A stretch of DNA of 64,000 nt from Kordia sp. SMS9 (GTDB lineage: Bacteria; Bacteroidota; Bacteroidia; Flavobacteriales; Flavobacteriaceae): the NCBI RefSeq assembly GCF_003352465.1, contig NZ_CP031153.1, forward strand, positions 1,602,465-1,666,464, in the 5' to 3' direction. Both the position numbers and the translations under genes were made by a program. Below the pieces are notes generated by a model. The model did not search any database. It was not told the origin of the DNA and saw only the letters and a list, made by a program, of their open reading frames with translations. Positions 27,554 to 36,527 of the stretch are shown in pieces. The number at the start of each line of letters is the position of its first letter. Within the stretch, counting starts at the first letter, position 1.

Positions 27554-27905
27554 CTCTTGGATTTCTACACAAACATTCATGTAAAATCTCCGCATGAGTA
27601 ATCCCAAAAAGCATTCGTGAATTCGTGACAAAACTTTGCAAAACAATCCGTAATAATTGAAAAAAAGCTGAGCACGAATTCACGAATTATTTTTATTTCT
27701 GATAATTTATTTGATTCGTCTTTGCGAGAATTTCACAAAAATTCGTGGCAATCTGTTTCTTTCAACTACAATATCGTTCTATATTAATAATATAGCCACG
27801 TTGAAAACTCCTCCTTCAGATTAGCAACGTCAGTAATATTTAGATTTGTGACATTGAGCGCACTCGAAATGAAAAAATATAAATACTTTTACCAAAACGA
27901 AAACG
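27554..27905. repeat. 352-bp gap with several extragenic repeats
   Basis: There is no full gene. A perfect inverted repeat ATTCGTGAATTCGTG (27613-27627) / CACGAATTCACGAAT (27672-27686) is separated by 44 bp, and a further ATTCGTGGCAATCTG copy follows at about 27739-27753. A half-copy of the GCGCACTCGA palindrome lies at 27854-27870. A 20-codon ORF (27869-27931, starting MKKYKYFYQ) overlaps the GTG start of the next gene and could be an upstream leader ORF or chance. Confidence 0.6.
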
Positions 27906-29186
27906 GTGAAGTGGAAGCAACAAAAAAGTAACATTGCAATCGGAATTTTATTTCTGATCGCTTTTGTGGTGGTACTTCGCAATCCCGCAGTATTTTTCCC
28001 AGATTCACAAGGATATTTGGAAATGCACATCATCCGAACGCCAGGATATCCGCTATTTCTTCAATTTGCACAAAGTATTTTTGGCGATTATTTTGAGACA
28101 GCAACCGTAACGATTCAAATCTTATTTGGATGTTTTAGTATCTATTACTTCATTTATAAATTACGATCAAACCAGGTTTTAAATGACTTTTTCAGTGTTT
28201 GTTTGGCATTTGTATTGTTGTTGCCATTCATTACAGGATTGAAAATTGCCAATAACATGCTCTCAGAATCGCTGTCGTATTCGTTATACTTAATCATTGT
28301 TGCAAAATTCATTGCGTTCTTCCTCACAAAAAATGTCAAAGAACTTTATATGACGTTGCCAATTTTAGCGGTATTACTCATTACGAGATATCAATTTATC
28401 TTTTTCATTCCGCTTGGATTAGGACTCATTTTTTGGGTAAGTTACGTTCAAAAATCATTCAAAAAATACGCGCTTATCAGTGTGTTATTTGTAGCGCTTC
28501 CGCTGATTACGTCCTTGGCAGATAAAACCTATCACAAAATTATTCACGGTCATTTTGTAAGCACACCTTGGACGGGAATGAGTGTCATTACGCCAATATT
28601 ATTTGTAGCAGACGCTGAAGATGCTACGGTGTTAGAAACTGCGAAAGAAAAGGAATTTTTTAACAATGTCTATCAAGATTTGGCGGAAAAACAAATGAAT
28701 AGCAATCATTTACAAGTTCCTTCAAACGATACACCAACCATGTATTACATTAAAAATTACGCGAACATTCAAATGGGACCGATTTTTAAAAACGGAGAAG
28801 CACTTTTAGATAAAACCCTGACGAAAACAGAAAAATTCATTGCCTTAGATCAATTCATAAGCAAGGTTTCCAAACCTCTATTGTTTGACAATTTCTCAAA
28901 GTGGAGACGCTTGTATACAGGAAATGCCATTTTTGGTTTTGGCGGTTTCAAATATGCACTTTTGTACTTTTTAATTGCGTTGTGTAGTTGTATCGCATTG
29001 CTAAAACGAGATCAAGCAATATATAAAATCATAGGACTAAGTTCACTATTGGTCATTGGAAACGTGCTCATCGTTGCGATTGGAATGCACGCGGTAGTTC
29101 GCTTTACTTTTTACAGCGATTGGGTATTATTCTTCACGATTTTCGTATTATTGAATGCGCTTAACAAAAAACGGTATGAATCCTGA
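27906..29186 (+). CDS. multi-pass membrane protein, GT-C-like (glycosyltransferase 39 type)
   Basis: This is 426 residues with about ten transmembrane helices. Early after the first helix it has FFPDSQGYLEMH...RTPGYPLF, resembling the first extracytoplasmic loop of GT-C glycosyltransferases (an acidic residue near a Tyr, then RTPGYP). It probably transfers sugar from a lipid carrier, but the catalytic assignment is inference. The start is GTG at 27906. It overlaps the downstream GT2 gene, consistent with joint action in making or using polyprenyl-phosphate sugars. Confidence 0.6.
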   Translation: MKWKQQKSNIAIGILFLIAFVVVLRNPAVFFPDSQGYLEMHIIRTPGYPLFLQFAQSIFGDYFETATVTIQILFGCFSIYYFIYKLRSNQVLNDFFSVCLAFVLLLPFITGLKIANNMLSESLSYSLYLIIVAKFIAFFLTKNVKELYMTLPILAVLLITRYQFIFFIPLGLGLIFWVSYVQKSFKKYALISVLFVALPLITSLADKTYHKIIHGHFVSTPWTGMSVITPILFVADAEDATVLETAKEKEFFNNVYQDLAEKQMNSNHLQVPSNDTPTMYYIKNYANIQMGPIFKNGEALLDKTLTKTEKFIALDQFISKVSKPLLFDNFSKWRRLYTGNAIFGFGGFKYALLYFLIALCSCIALLKRDQAIYKIIGLSSLLVIGNVLIVAIGMHAVVRFTFYSDWVLFFTIFVLLNALNKKRYES

Positions 29187-30345
29187 ATTATCTGTTGTAA
29201 TGCCATGTCTCAACGAAGCTGAGACTTTGGAAATCTGTATCAAAAAAGCACAGGGTTTTTTTGAAAAACATCAAGTCAATGGTGAAGTTGTCATTGCCGA
29301 TAACGGAAGCACAGATGGTTCGCAAGCCATTGCCAAACGTTTGAATGCACGCGTTGTTCCTGTTGCTGAAAAAGGTTATGGAAACGCACTAAAAGGTGGC
29401 ATCAAAGCAGCAAAAGGGAAATTTATCGTTATGGGCGATGCAGACGATAGTTACGACTTTTCGAAGCTGGAATTATTTGTGGAAAAGCTTCGCGAAGGCT
29501 ACGACTTAGTGATGGGAAATCGGTTCAAAGGCGGCGTCAAAAAAGGAGCCATGCCATTTTTGCATAAATATTTGGGAAATCCTGTATTATCGTTTATTGG
29601 ACGACTCTTTTTCAATATCAAAATTGGTGATTTTCATTGCGGATTGCGCGGTTTTTCCAAAGAAGCGTTTCTCAAAATGGAACTCAACACCACGGGAATG
29701 GAATTCGCTTCCGAAATGATCGTAAAATCGAAACTCAACGGATTGACGATTGCAGAAGTTCCAACGATTTTATCTCCTGATGGACGTTCGCGTCCACCAC
29801 ACTTAAACACATGGCGCGATGGTTGGCGACACTTACGTTTTTTATTGCTCTACAGTCCGCGATGGCTCTTTTTATATCCTGCATTTTTGTTGATTATAGT
29901 GGGAACAGTTTTATCTACATTGCTTATCTTAAAACCACTAAATTTCAACGGAATTGTTTTTGATGTACACACACTTTTATACACAGCAAGTGCAGTTATC
30001 ATTGGATTTCAATTTTTGATGTTTTATGGTTTGACCAAAATTTTTGCGGTTGAAAACGGATTGCTTCCCAAAAGTGATCGCTACCACAAATTATTCAAGT
30101 TTTTCAATTTGGAAAAAGGCTTGATCGTTGGTTTTTTAACCTTTGCTTTGGGAATTTATCTAAGCATTGCAGGATTATTAGACTGGAAAGCCACAAGTTT
30201 TAGCGATTTACAACCTGCCGAAACCTTACGCGTGATTGTTCCTGCGGTATTCACCATCATGTTAGGATTGCAAATCATTCTCTTTAGTTTCTTTTTTAGT
30301 ATTTTGGGATTGAAACAAAATAGTAAACCTGAAATGAAAGCTTAA
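29176..30345 (+). CDS. family 2 glycosyltransferase, dolichol-phosphate-sugar synthase type
   Basis: This is 389 residues from the ATG at 29176, where the GT-A domain begins at once (PELSVVMPCLNEAETL). An upstream in-frame ATG at 29155 adds 7 residues. It has IADNGSTDGS, GYGNALKGGIKAAKGKFIVMGDADDSYDF (metal-binding acidic residues), HCGLRGFSKEAF and a C-terminal membrane part of about four helices. It probably transfers a sugar from a nucleotide donor to polyprenyl phosphate for the GT-C-like enzyme encoded before it. The 11-bp overlap indicates coupling. Confidence 0.88.
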   Translation: MNPELSVVMPCLNEAETLEICIKKAQGFFEKHQVNGEVVIADNGSTDGSQAIAKRLNARVVPVAEKGYGNALKGGIKAAKGKFIVMGDADDSYDFSKLELFVEKLREGYDLVMGNRFKGGVKKGAMPFLHKYLGNPVLSFIGRLFFNIKIGDFHCGLRGFSKEAFLKMELNTTGMEFASEMIVKSKLNGLTIAEVPTILSPDGRSRPPHLNTWRDGWRHLRFLLLYSPRWLFLYPAFLLIIVGTVLSTLLILKPLNFNGIVFDVHTLLYTASAVIIGFQFLMFYGLTKIFAVENGLLPKSDRYHKLFKFFNLEKGLIVGFLTFALGIYLSIAGLLDWKATSFSDLQPAETLRVIVPAVFTIMLGLQIILFSFFFSILGLKQNSKPEMKA

Positions 30346-30362
30346 AAATAGATACATTTTTC

Positions 30363-30722
30363 ATGCAAGGCGGACCATTTAACATTCACAAACCAAACCA
30401 AAAAGTATATTTAACAACTGGAATATACGGGATACGAGTATTAGGTGGTTGGAGTGTTCGCGTCCGTGATTTCTCTGTGTCTTTAAGAATAGAGAATATG
30501 AACATCACTATTGAACCCAAAAAGACAATCTGGAGAGTACAAGATTGGGGATTTAAGAAAAGAACAAAAAAAATAATGGTATTGGATGTACTACAATCAG
30601 GAAATTATATCATTACATTTAAAAACCCTAAAAGTTTAAGCGTAAGAAGATCAAACTTGATTGTAATGCGGTTGTTTGAAAAAGAACTTCCCAATGAAAG
30701 TTTAGAAATATGTATTGGATGA
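30363..30722 (+). CDS. hypothetical protein, 119 residues
   Basis: This small basic, β-rich protein has no signal peptide or transmembrane helix. It starts MQGGPFNIHKPNQKVYLT, has an IYGIRVLGGWSVRVRD strand pair and the end strand NLIVMRLFEKEL. I do not recognise a family. It follows the glycosyltransferase by 17 bp and ends immediately before the convergent TonB-receptor gene. The reading frame is plausible but unsupported by homology that I can name. Confidence 0.5.
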   Translation: MQGGPFNIHKPNQKVYLTTGIYGIRVLGGWSVRVRDFSVSLRIENMNITIEPKKTIWRVQDWGFKKRTKKIMVLDVLQSGNYIITFKNPKSLSVRRSNLIVMRLFEKELPNESLEICIG

Positions 30723-33074
30723 TCAAAACTCCAACCGAACCATAAAATTAGGCGTTCGTCCCAACGAAATTTTATCAATAGTTCGCAATTGAAATTCAGC
30801 ATTTTGTGTGTTGAGAATGACGCGATAATTTCGGTTTAAAATATTTCGCTGATTGTATATATTCAATAAAGAAACTCCGAAAGACGCTTTTAGATTTTTA
30901 TTTTTAAAAGGCGTTAGTTTATACTTTGCAGAAAAATCTAAGCGATGATACGGTTGTAAACGTTCTCCGTTTCGTTCTCCGTATTGAATGGTAATATTTT
31001 CTGCCGTATCACCTTCCAAACCTGTAGCCAAGGTATACGGACGCGAGGTTCGGTAACGCCAACCAAGAGACAATTCTAAATTGCCAAATGTTGCCGATTG
31101 CACCAGCGACAAATAATGTCGGATGTCAAAATTTCCGTCAAACGGAAGCGTATTGTTTAAATCTTCAAACTGAAATTCGTTTTGGGTGAAGGCATAACTT
31201 ACCAAACTCGTAAAGTTATAGAAGCGCTTTTTAACCAATACATCCAAACCAAAAATAGTACTTTCACCAACAGACAATCCGGTAGTTTCAATGTCAAAAC
31301 CACGCGTAAGTGACGTGAGATTGTTGATTTTTTTATAATACATTTCTGCATCTACATTCCAAGAATCGTACTGAAAACTTCCGCCCAAACTGACTTGTTC
31401 ACTGCGCAACACAGGAATTTCCTCATCTGTAGAAACCCAAACTTGATTCTCCAATCCGAAGCTTTGCGTTTCAAACTCCGTAATCTGACTTACAAACTGA
31501 TATTGACGTTCCGCAGAAAAAACCGCGTTAAAGTGATCGTCAATCTTCTTTGAAATATGAATTCGTGGTTCTACAAAAAACTCATCAATTTCAGTAGCAT
31601 AACTTCCGCGAATGCCTGAAAAAATTGTCCAATCGTTCCAAGTAAAACGATGTTCACCAAAAATGGCGTGAATGGTATTTTTAGAATTTTCAGAAGTCAC
31701 CAAAAAATCAGGATCAAAAATCACATCCGATTGTCGTCCAATGGTATAATCCAATTTGTTTGCAATCAATTCGTAACCGCCAATAAAACGATGTTGTTTG
31801 TTCAGTGTATATGTAGCTTGCGCATGCAATCCGATTTCGGAAATACCATTTTCTTTGACCGTTTCATAATCAAACAAATTAGACAATAATTCTTCTCCCA
31901 AATACTTAAAATTATACTGTGAAGTTGTCAAATTTAGTTCGGTAGCAACATTTTTATTCCACAAATATTCCCAAGAAATACCAATGCCGAAATTATTAAT
32001 ATTTAATCTGTCCTCTGTGCGACGATTGATTTCATCAAACTGTGACACAAAATCGAGGTCGTTTTGAGAAGCAATAGCACTAACTTCGAGCGTATTGTTT
32101 TCGGTAAGTTCGGCAATAACTTTCGCCGTAAAATCAATAAAATAGAAAGAATTATTGGTACGAGAAAGCATGTCGCTAAACGTTCCTGTATTGTCTGTGA
32201 TTTTAGTATTTTGAAAAATTTGCTCTGAAAATTCATCAAACGTAACCGTTTCAAACGCATCCGAATACGAACGACGAAACGAAGCAATAACGGCTACTTT
32301 TTCGCCAATAGGTTGTTGTACAAACGCATCTACATAAATCATATTGGCGCCCAATCCGACAACCGTTTTTTTCGGAATATTGGTTTTAGATTCAATATCG
32401 ATCACGCCTGAAATATGATTCCCGTAGCGAGAAGGTGTGGCGTTTTTGTATATCGTTACGTTATCAATCAAATACGGATTGAAGGAAGAAATCATCCCAA
32501 AAAAGTGATCGTATTGATACATTTTAATGCCATCCCAAAGTATCAAATTTTGATCGGGCGTTCCACCGCGAATGTTCAATCCTGTAGAAGTTTCGTCGGG
32601 ACTTTGAATGCCTGGAATGAGTTGTACACTTTGCATGACATCTGCTTCTACAAAACCTGGAAGCACTTGAAAATCTTTGGGCCTGGCTTCAATAGCGCCG
32701 TCAATGGTTTTTAAAAATCCTGTCGTCAAATAATTGGCAATGACGACTTCTTCTAAATCAATGGTACGCGCAGCAATGTTGCTTTTTTTCTGTTGTTTTA
32801 GAATGTAGGAAGCGGCTGTGATTTTTCGAAAAATTAAGTTCGTTTGTTGGGAAATAATTTCTATCGTTTCCGAAAGTGTTTCGGGTAATTTTTGCAGTGA
32901 AATGATTTTCCCTTGCACAATGTTAGAATTGTATGAAATGCTGACTTCAAAGCGTTTTTCTACATCCGTAAGTACCGTTTTTAGCGGCGTATTTTTGTAA
33001 GCATTCGCTGGCTGTTGTGGATATGCGTAGTAGAAGCACACGAGTAATAAATATACTAAATATGCTTTTTTCAT
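30723..33074 (-). CDS. TonB-dependent receptor with N-terminal STN domain
   Basis: This 783-residue outer-membrane receptor has a signal peptide (ends YPQQ). An STN (secretin/TonB N-terminal) domain (about 25-95) receives the transenvelope signal used by FecR. A short linker and a plug domain follow (MQSVQLIPGIQSPDETSTGLNIRGGTPDQNLI, DGIKMYQYDHFFG, SGVIDIES), then a 22-strand barrel (about 250-783) ending MVRLEF. It lacks the carboxypeptidase-like domain common to SusC. It lies right after fecR, so it is the sensing transporter of the FecI/FecR system. The ligand is unknown (siderophore or peptide are possible). Confidence 0.9.
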   Translation of the reverse strand: MKKAYLVYLLLVCFYYAYPQQPANAYKNTPLKTVLTDVEKRFEVSISYNSNIVQGKIISLQKLPETLSETIEIISQQTNLIFRKITAASYILKQQKKSNIAARTIDLEEVVIANYLTTGFLKTIDGAIEARPKDFQVLPGFVEADVMQSVQLIPGIQSPDETSTGLNIRGGTPDQNLILWDGIKMYQYDHFFGMISSFNPYLIDNVTIYKNATPSRYGNHISGVIDIESKTNIPKKTVVGLGANMIYVDAFVQQPIGEKVAVIASFRRSYSDAFETVTFDEFSEQIFQNTKITDNTGTFSDMLSRTNNSFYFIDFTAKVIAELTENNTLEVSAIASQNDLDFVSQFDEINRRTEDRLNINNFGIGISWEYLWNKNVATELNLTTSQYNFKYLGEELLSNLFDYETVKENGISEIGLHAQATYTLNKQHRFIGGYELIANKLDYTIGRQSDVIFDPDFLVTSENSKNTIHAIFGEHRFTWNDWTIFSGIRGSYATEIDEFFVEPRIHISKKIDDHFNAVFSAERQYQFVSQITEFETQSFGLENQVWVSTDEEIPVLRSEQVSLGGSFQYDSWNVDAEMYYKKINNLTSLTRGFDIETTGLSVGESTIFGLDVLVKKRFYNFTSLVSYAFTQNEFQFEDLNNTLPFDGNFDIRHYLSLVQSATFGNLELSLGWRYRTSRPYTLATGLEGDTAENITIQYGERNGERLQPYHRLDFSAKYKLTPFKNKNLKASFGVSLLNIYNQRNILNRNYRVILNTQNAEFQLRTIDKISLGRTPNFMVRLEF

Positions 33075-33986
33075 CTACTTTTTTGAGAGCGTCACTAGGT
33101 TCATATTCAGTGTGTAATCAATGTCCATGGCTTCAAAAACAGTTTGCAGTGCGACTTCAAGATTGTTGTTTACAAAACGACCTGTAAAGCGTTCTTGCGT
33201 GAATTTTTCTTTGTTTTTTATGGTGATTTCATATTGATTTTCTAATGCGTCCAATACTTCCGAAAGAGGCGTTTCTGTAAAGGAACTTAAACCAGACATC
33301 CAAGTCTTTTCTGTAGTATTGAATGTCCAGTCAGTTACAGTAGCATTGTAGGTTCTCACTGCTTTTCCCTTCGTTAACATGTGCGTTTTTTGGGTAGTAT
33401 TTGTCACATTTACTTTTCCAGAAAAGCATTGTACTTCTAAGAAATTTGTATTGGTATCTACATTAAATTCTGTGCCTAAAACTTCGATAGTTCCTTCTTT
33501 TGTGATGACTTTAAAAGGCGCACCTTTGGTGACTATAAAATACGCTTCGCCATCTAAGTGAAGTATTCGTTCATTAGTATAACTTTCTTTATCGTAATCT
33601 AGCGTTGATTTTGCATTTAAAACAACTTCTGAGCCATCAGGAAGATTGATGGCAAGTTGTTTTCCAAAATCGGTTTGGTAGCTCATTGTGGAATTCTTCA
33701 AGAAAAAGTAGAGTCCAAATAAAATAATTAGGGAAGCTGCGGCAACATACACATAACGCAAGTTCAGTGTTCTTACTTTCGGTTGTGACGCTATTTTTTC
33801 TTTGATACTTGCCAACACGGCATCTTCATCATACGCAGGATCTTTTAATTTGTCCGTCGCGTTGATGATTTTAGCATAGGTTGTATACGCTTCTGTTTGT
33901 TCAAAAGCGTGTGTTTCTTCGGGAGACAATTCTCCACTAAGCCATTTTGCTAAATCAATTTCGGTATGTTCTTCATGCTTCTTCAT
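33075..33986 (-). CDS. FecR-family anti-sigma factor
   Basis: This 303-residue inner-membrane protein has a cytoplasmic N-terminal helical part (AKWLSGELSPEE), one transmembrane helix (YVYVAAASLIILFGLYFFL, about 88-106) and a periplasmic FecR domain (LPDGSEVVLNAKSTLDY, GEAYFIV, GTEFNVDT). A C-terminal DUF4974-type STN-like domain (about 235-303) follows. It relays the state of the TonB receptor to the ECF sigma encoded upstream. Its start lies 14 bp after a probable ECF promoter (34000-34031). Confidence 0.93.
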   Translation of the reverse strand: MKKHEEHTEIDLAKWLSGELSPEETHAFEQTEAYTTYAKIINATDKLKDPAYDEDAVLASIKEKIASQPKVRTLNLRYVYVAAASLIILFGLYFFLKNSTMSYQTDFGKQLAINLPDGSEVVLNAKSTLDYDKESYTNERILHLDGEAYFIVTKGAPFKVITKEGTIEVLGTEFNVDTNTNFLEVQCFSGKVNVTNTTQKTHMLTKGKAVRTYNATVTDWTFNTTEKTWMSGLSSFTETPLSEVLDALENQYEITIKNKEKFTQERFTGRFVNNNLEVALQTVFEAMDIDYTLNMNLVTLSKK

Positions 33987-33999
33987 GTGCTCTTAACTT

Positions 34000-34031
34000 T
34001 ATAGACAACTCAGTTTTAGTTTACCCTACCT
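34000..34031 (-). promoter_or_regulatory. probable ECF sigma promoter of the fecR/TonB-receptor genes
   Basis: On the minus strand, AGGTAGGGT (34031-34023) and GTTGTCTATA (34009-34000) are separated by 13 bp. The same two boxes with the same spacing occur on the plus strand before the lipoprotein gene at 34733. The pair sits directly after the sigma gene's stop codon and before fecR, the place expected for FecI-type control. GGGT and GTC boxes resemble Bacteroidota ECF promoters as I know them. Confidence 0.6.
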
Positions 34032-34032
34032 T

Positions 34033-34542
34033 TTATATATCACCAATTTCTTTTCGCATTATTTTTAATGCATTGTGCATGCGTTTTTCGACAGCTTTCT
34101 TTGAAATATCAAGGAATACTGCAATTTCAGTATATGTTTTTTTGTCGATTCGATTTAGTAAAAAAACTTCACGTTGTTTCTCAGACAAACTGGCAATGGC
34201 ATTTTCTAATTTTTGCATGAATTCTTTTTCTTCTAACAAAAATTCAGGATTTTCTACATCTACGTCCGACGTTTTAGTCTGCTCGTGTTGCCATACTATT
34301 TTTTGATGCTTCACCACATTTAAAAATGCATTGTTGGCGACTCTTTTTAGAAAGAATAACGCATTTGCAAATGGTACCTTTTTACAGTTATTCCACAATT
34401 TAATATAGGCTTCTTGTACCAAATCTTCTGCTAAATTTGAATCGCCACATTTATAAAAAATATAATTGCGCAGTGTCCTAGAATGCTGCCTAAAAAGGGC
34501 ATCAAAATTTTGAGTTTCGCAGATTGATTTTTTGGGTTTCAA
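34033..34542 (-). CDS. FecI-like ECF RNA polymerase sigma factor
   Basis: This 169-residue protein has sigma region 2 (FDALFRQHSRTLRNYIFYK ... NLAEDLVQEAYIKLW, about 12-55) and region 4 (LSEKQREVFLLNRID, YTEIAVFLDISKKAVEKRMHNALKIM, about 115-160) and nothing else, the compact ECF layout. It forms a three-gene cell-surface signalling cassette with fecR and the TonB receptor downstream. It has no copy of the AGGTAGGGT/GTTGTCTATA promoter before it, so it seems to be transcribed independently. Confidence 0.95.
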   Translation of the reverse strand: MKPKKSICETQNFDALFRQHSRTLRNYIFYKCGDSNLAEDLVQEAYIKLWNNCKKVPFANALFFLKRVANNAFLNVVKHQKIVWQHEQTKTSDVDVENPEFLLEEKEFMQKLENAIASLSEKQREVFLLNRIDKKTYTEIAVFLDISKKAVEKRMHNALKIMRKEIGDI

Positions 34543-34658
34543 GATATATATAATTGGTATGAGTGATTCCTTGTTTCAAAAGTAGATAAAAAATATTAAC
34601 TTGTAATTTATTAAAAATCAGAGAATTGAATTTTTATTTCTAATTTTTTTTGCGCAAA

Positions 34659-34690
34659 GGTAGGGTGAAAATAGATACAGTTGTCTATAA
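34659..34690 (+). promoter_or_regulatory. probable ECF sigma promoter of the repeat lipoprotein gene
   Basis: AGGTAGGGT (34659-34667), 13 bp, then GTTGTCTATA (34681-34690), 42 bp before the ATG at 34733. The boxes and spacing equal those before fecR on the other strand. This places the lipoprotein in the regulon of the adjacent ECF sigma factor (inference from motif identity). Confidence 0.6.
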
Positions 34691-34732
34691 TTCGTAAACC
34701 CAAAAAAACACAATTCTAAACTAAAAATAATT

Positions 34733-35650
34733 ATGAAAAAAATTCTGAAATTCTCATTAATTCTTGCGCTTGCCGTTTTTACGTTTTCTTGTAGTAACGA
34801 CAACACAGATGTTATTCCTGAAGATCCACAAGGTAGCGAAACAAATGCGCTGATAAAAGCAAATTTGAATACGTATGCACAAAATGCAGTTTCTACCAAT
34901 CAAGCACAGTCAATGTTTGAAAACAACGAAGAAAACAGTGAAATTGTTGATGATTTTCCAATTGAGAGCTGCTTTACGATAAACTTTCCATATACTGTAA
35001 CCAATGGAAATACAACTGGAACTGTAAATAATGAAGCAGAAGCAGAAAACTTCTTTAACGCAGGCTACACAATAGCATTTCCTTTGGATATTACCTTAAC
35101 TGATGGAACTGTAATTACACTTGCAAACGAATTTGAATTTATCGAAATTATTGAAGATTGTCTTGACGAGGAAATCATCTCTTTCGGAAACGATTGTTTT
35201 GAATTCAATTTTCCTTTAAGTGTTATCACTGAAGATGGGAATTCAGTAGTCGTAAATGATGAATTTGAATTATTTTCTTTAGAAACTGCCGTTGGTTTCG
35301 ACTATCCAATTTCTGTAACTACAGAAACTGAAAACGGCGCTGTTGTCGTAACGATTAATAATGACGACGAGTTTGATGACCTATACAACGAATGTTATGA
35401 CATTGATGATTGTGATGATTGCTATGAAAACTGTTTCGAAATTGTATATCCAATTACGCTAGTACAAGACAATGGAACTATAGTAACCGTAAATGATGAT
35501 GATGAGTTTTTTACATTCCTAAGTGGTCTTGGTGAAAATGATTTCTTTACACCAACGTATCCAATGAATATTGAGTATGAAGATGGAACATTAGCAACCA
35601 TTAACAGTGATGATGAATTGGAAGCAGCATTTGATGCTTGTGACGACTAA
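34733..35650 (+). CDS. acidic lipoprotein with tandem ~40-residue repeats
   Basis: This 305-residue protein has a lipoprotein signal (AVFTFSC, cysteine about 20). The mature part is very acidic and made of about six repeats: a strand with (Y/F)P-x(4)-V, a G-T turn, a (V/I)N-x-(D/E)DE turn and a Phe helix. Three repeats begin with a CF pair, and there are several Cys in a DDCDDCYENC segment, possibly for metal or disulfide binding. I do not know a named function. The probable ECF promoter upstream ties it to the FecI/FecR/TonB system, so it may help capture that receptor's ligand. Confidence 0.75.
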   Translation: MKKILKFSLILALAVFTFSCSNDNTDVIPEDPQGSETNALIKANLNTYAQNAVSTNQAQSMFENNEENSEIVDDFPIESCFTINFPYTVTNGNTTGTVNNEAEAENFFNAGYTIAFPLDITLTDGTVITLANEFEFIEIIEDCLDEEIISFGNDCFEFNFPLSVITEDGNSVVVNDEFELFSLETAVGFDYPISVTTETENGAVVVTINNDDEFDDLYNECYDIDDCDDCYENCFEIVYPITLVQDNGTIVTVNDDDEFFTFLSGLGENDFFTPTYPMNIEYEDGTLATINSDDELEAAFDACDD

Positions 35651-35718
35651 AAGTTTGGTTATGAATAGATAGACAAACCTACGTTTTTAAGCAACGTACC
35701 GTTTTTTAATTATTCATA

Positions 35719-35750
35719 AAAACCCTTGTTTCGAAAGAAGCAAGGGTTTT
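35719..35750 (+). terminator. rho-independent terminator after the repeat lipoprotein gene
   Basis: AAAACCCTTG (35719-35728) pairs perfectly with CAAGGGTTTT (35741-35750), with a 12-base loop and T-rich sequence after it. It follows the lipoprotein gene by 68 bp and precedes the methyltransferase gene. Confidence 0.85.
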
Positions 35751-35834
35751 CTTGTGTGTAAAGATTCAATTATTGAAAAGTTCTTTCTGTAAGAAGTCAA
35801 ATTCTTTTCCGAACTTTACCTAAAAATTGCATTC

Positions 35835-36434
35835 ATGAATTCCGCAGAAACAAAAGAATATTGGTCACAACGGTATAAAGAAGCTCGTACAGGTTGGGAT
35901 ATTGGTGCGCCTTCCACACCTTTACAAGCATATATTGATCAACTAACAGATAAGAATCTGAAAATTTTAATTCCAGGTGCAGGAAATGCGTACGAAGCTG
36001 AATATTTGTGGAAACAAGGATTTACAAACGTATTCATTTTAGATATTTCTGAACTTCCACTGCAAGAATTCCAACAGCGAAACCCTAATTTTCCTGCTGA
36101 ACATTTACTGTGTGAAAACTTTTTTGAACACAAAGGAACCTACGATTTAATTGTAGAGCAAACGTTCTTTTGTTCGTTTCCACCATTGCCAGAAACCCGA
36201 AAAAAATATGCAAAACACATGTATGAATTGTTGCGTTCAAATGGAAAGTTAGTAGGTTTATGGTTCAATTTTCCTTTGACGGATGATTTGGAAAATCCAC
36301 CCTTTGGTGGAAGCAAAGCTGCATATCTGAGCTATTTTGAACCGTATTTTGAGATAAGAACTTTCGAGAAAGCACACAATTCCATTCCGCCACGTGCAGG
36401 GAAAGAGTTGTTTGGAGTATTCGTAAAAAGTTAA
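35835..36434 (+). CDS. TPMT-family SAM-dependent methyltransferase
   Basis: This 199-residue protein has the thiopurine-methyltransferase family layout: YWSQRYKEARTGWDIGAPSTPL at the N-terminus, the SAM-binding motif ILIPGAGNAYEAEYL (about 46-60), LDISELPL for the acidic ribose contact, YDLIVEQTFFCSFPP, and a C-terminal GKELFGVF strand. It probably methylates small thiol, chalcogen or halide compounds; the substrate cannot be read. It is a single gene between a terminator and the DUF6503 gene. Confidence 0.88.
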   Translation: MNSAETKEYWSQRYKEARTGWDIGAPSTPLQAYIDQLTDKNLKILIPGAGNAYEAEYLWKQGFTNVFILDISELPLQEFQQRNPNFPAEHLLCENFFEHKGTYDLIVEQTFFCSFPPLPETRKKYAKHMYELLRSNGKLVGLWFNFPLTDDLENPPFGGSKAAYLSYFEPYFEIRTFEKAHNSIPPRAGKELFGVFVKS

Positions 36435-36527
36435 ACTTTGTTAAAGTAGGAAAGGATTGGGATTTAATTCGACAAATTCACCAACCAAATAAAAACGAAC
36501 AATACTAACTTAAAGTTTCAAACAGTT

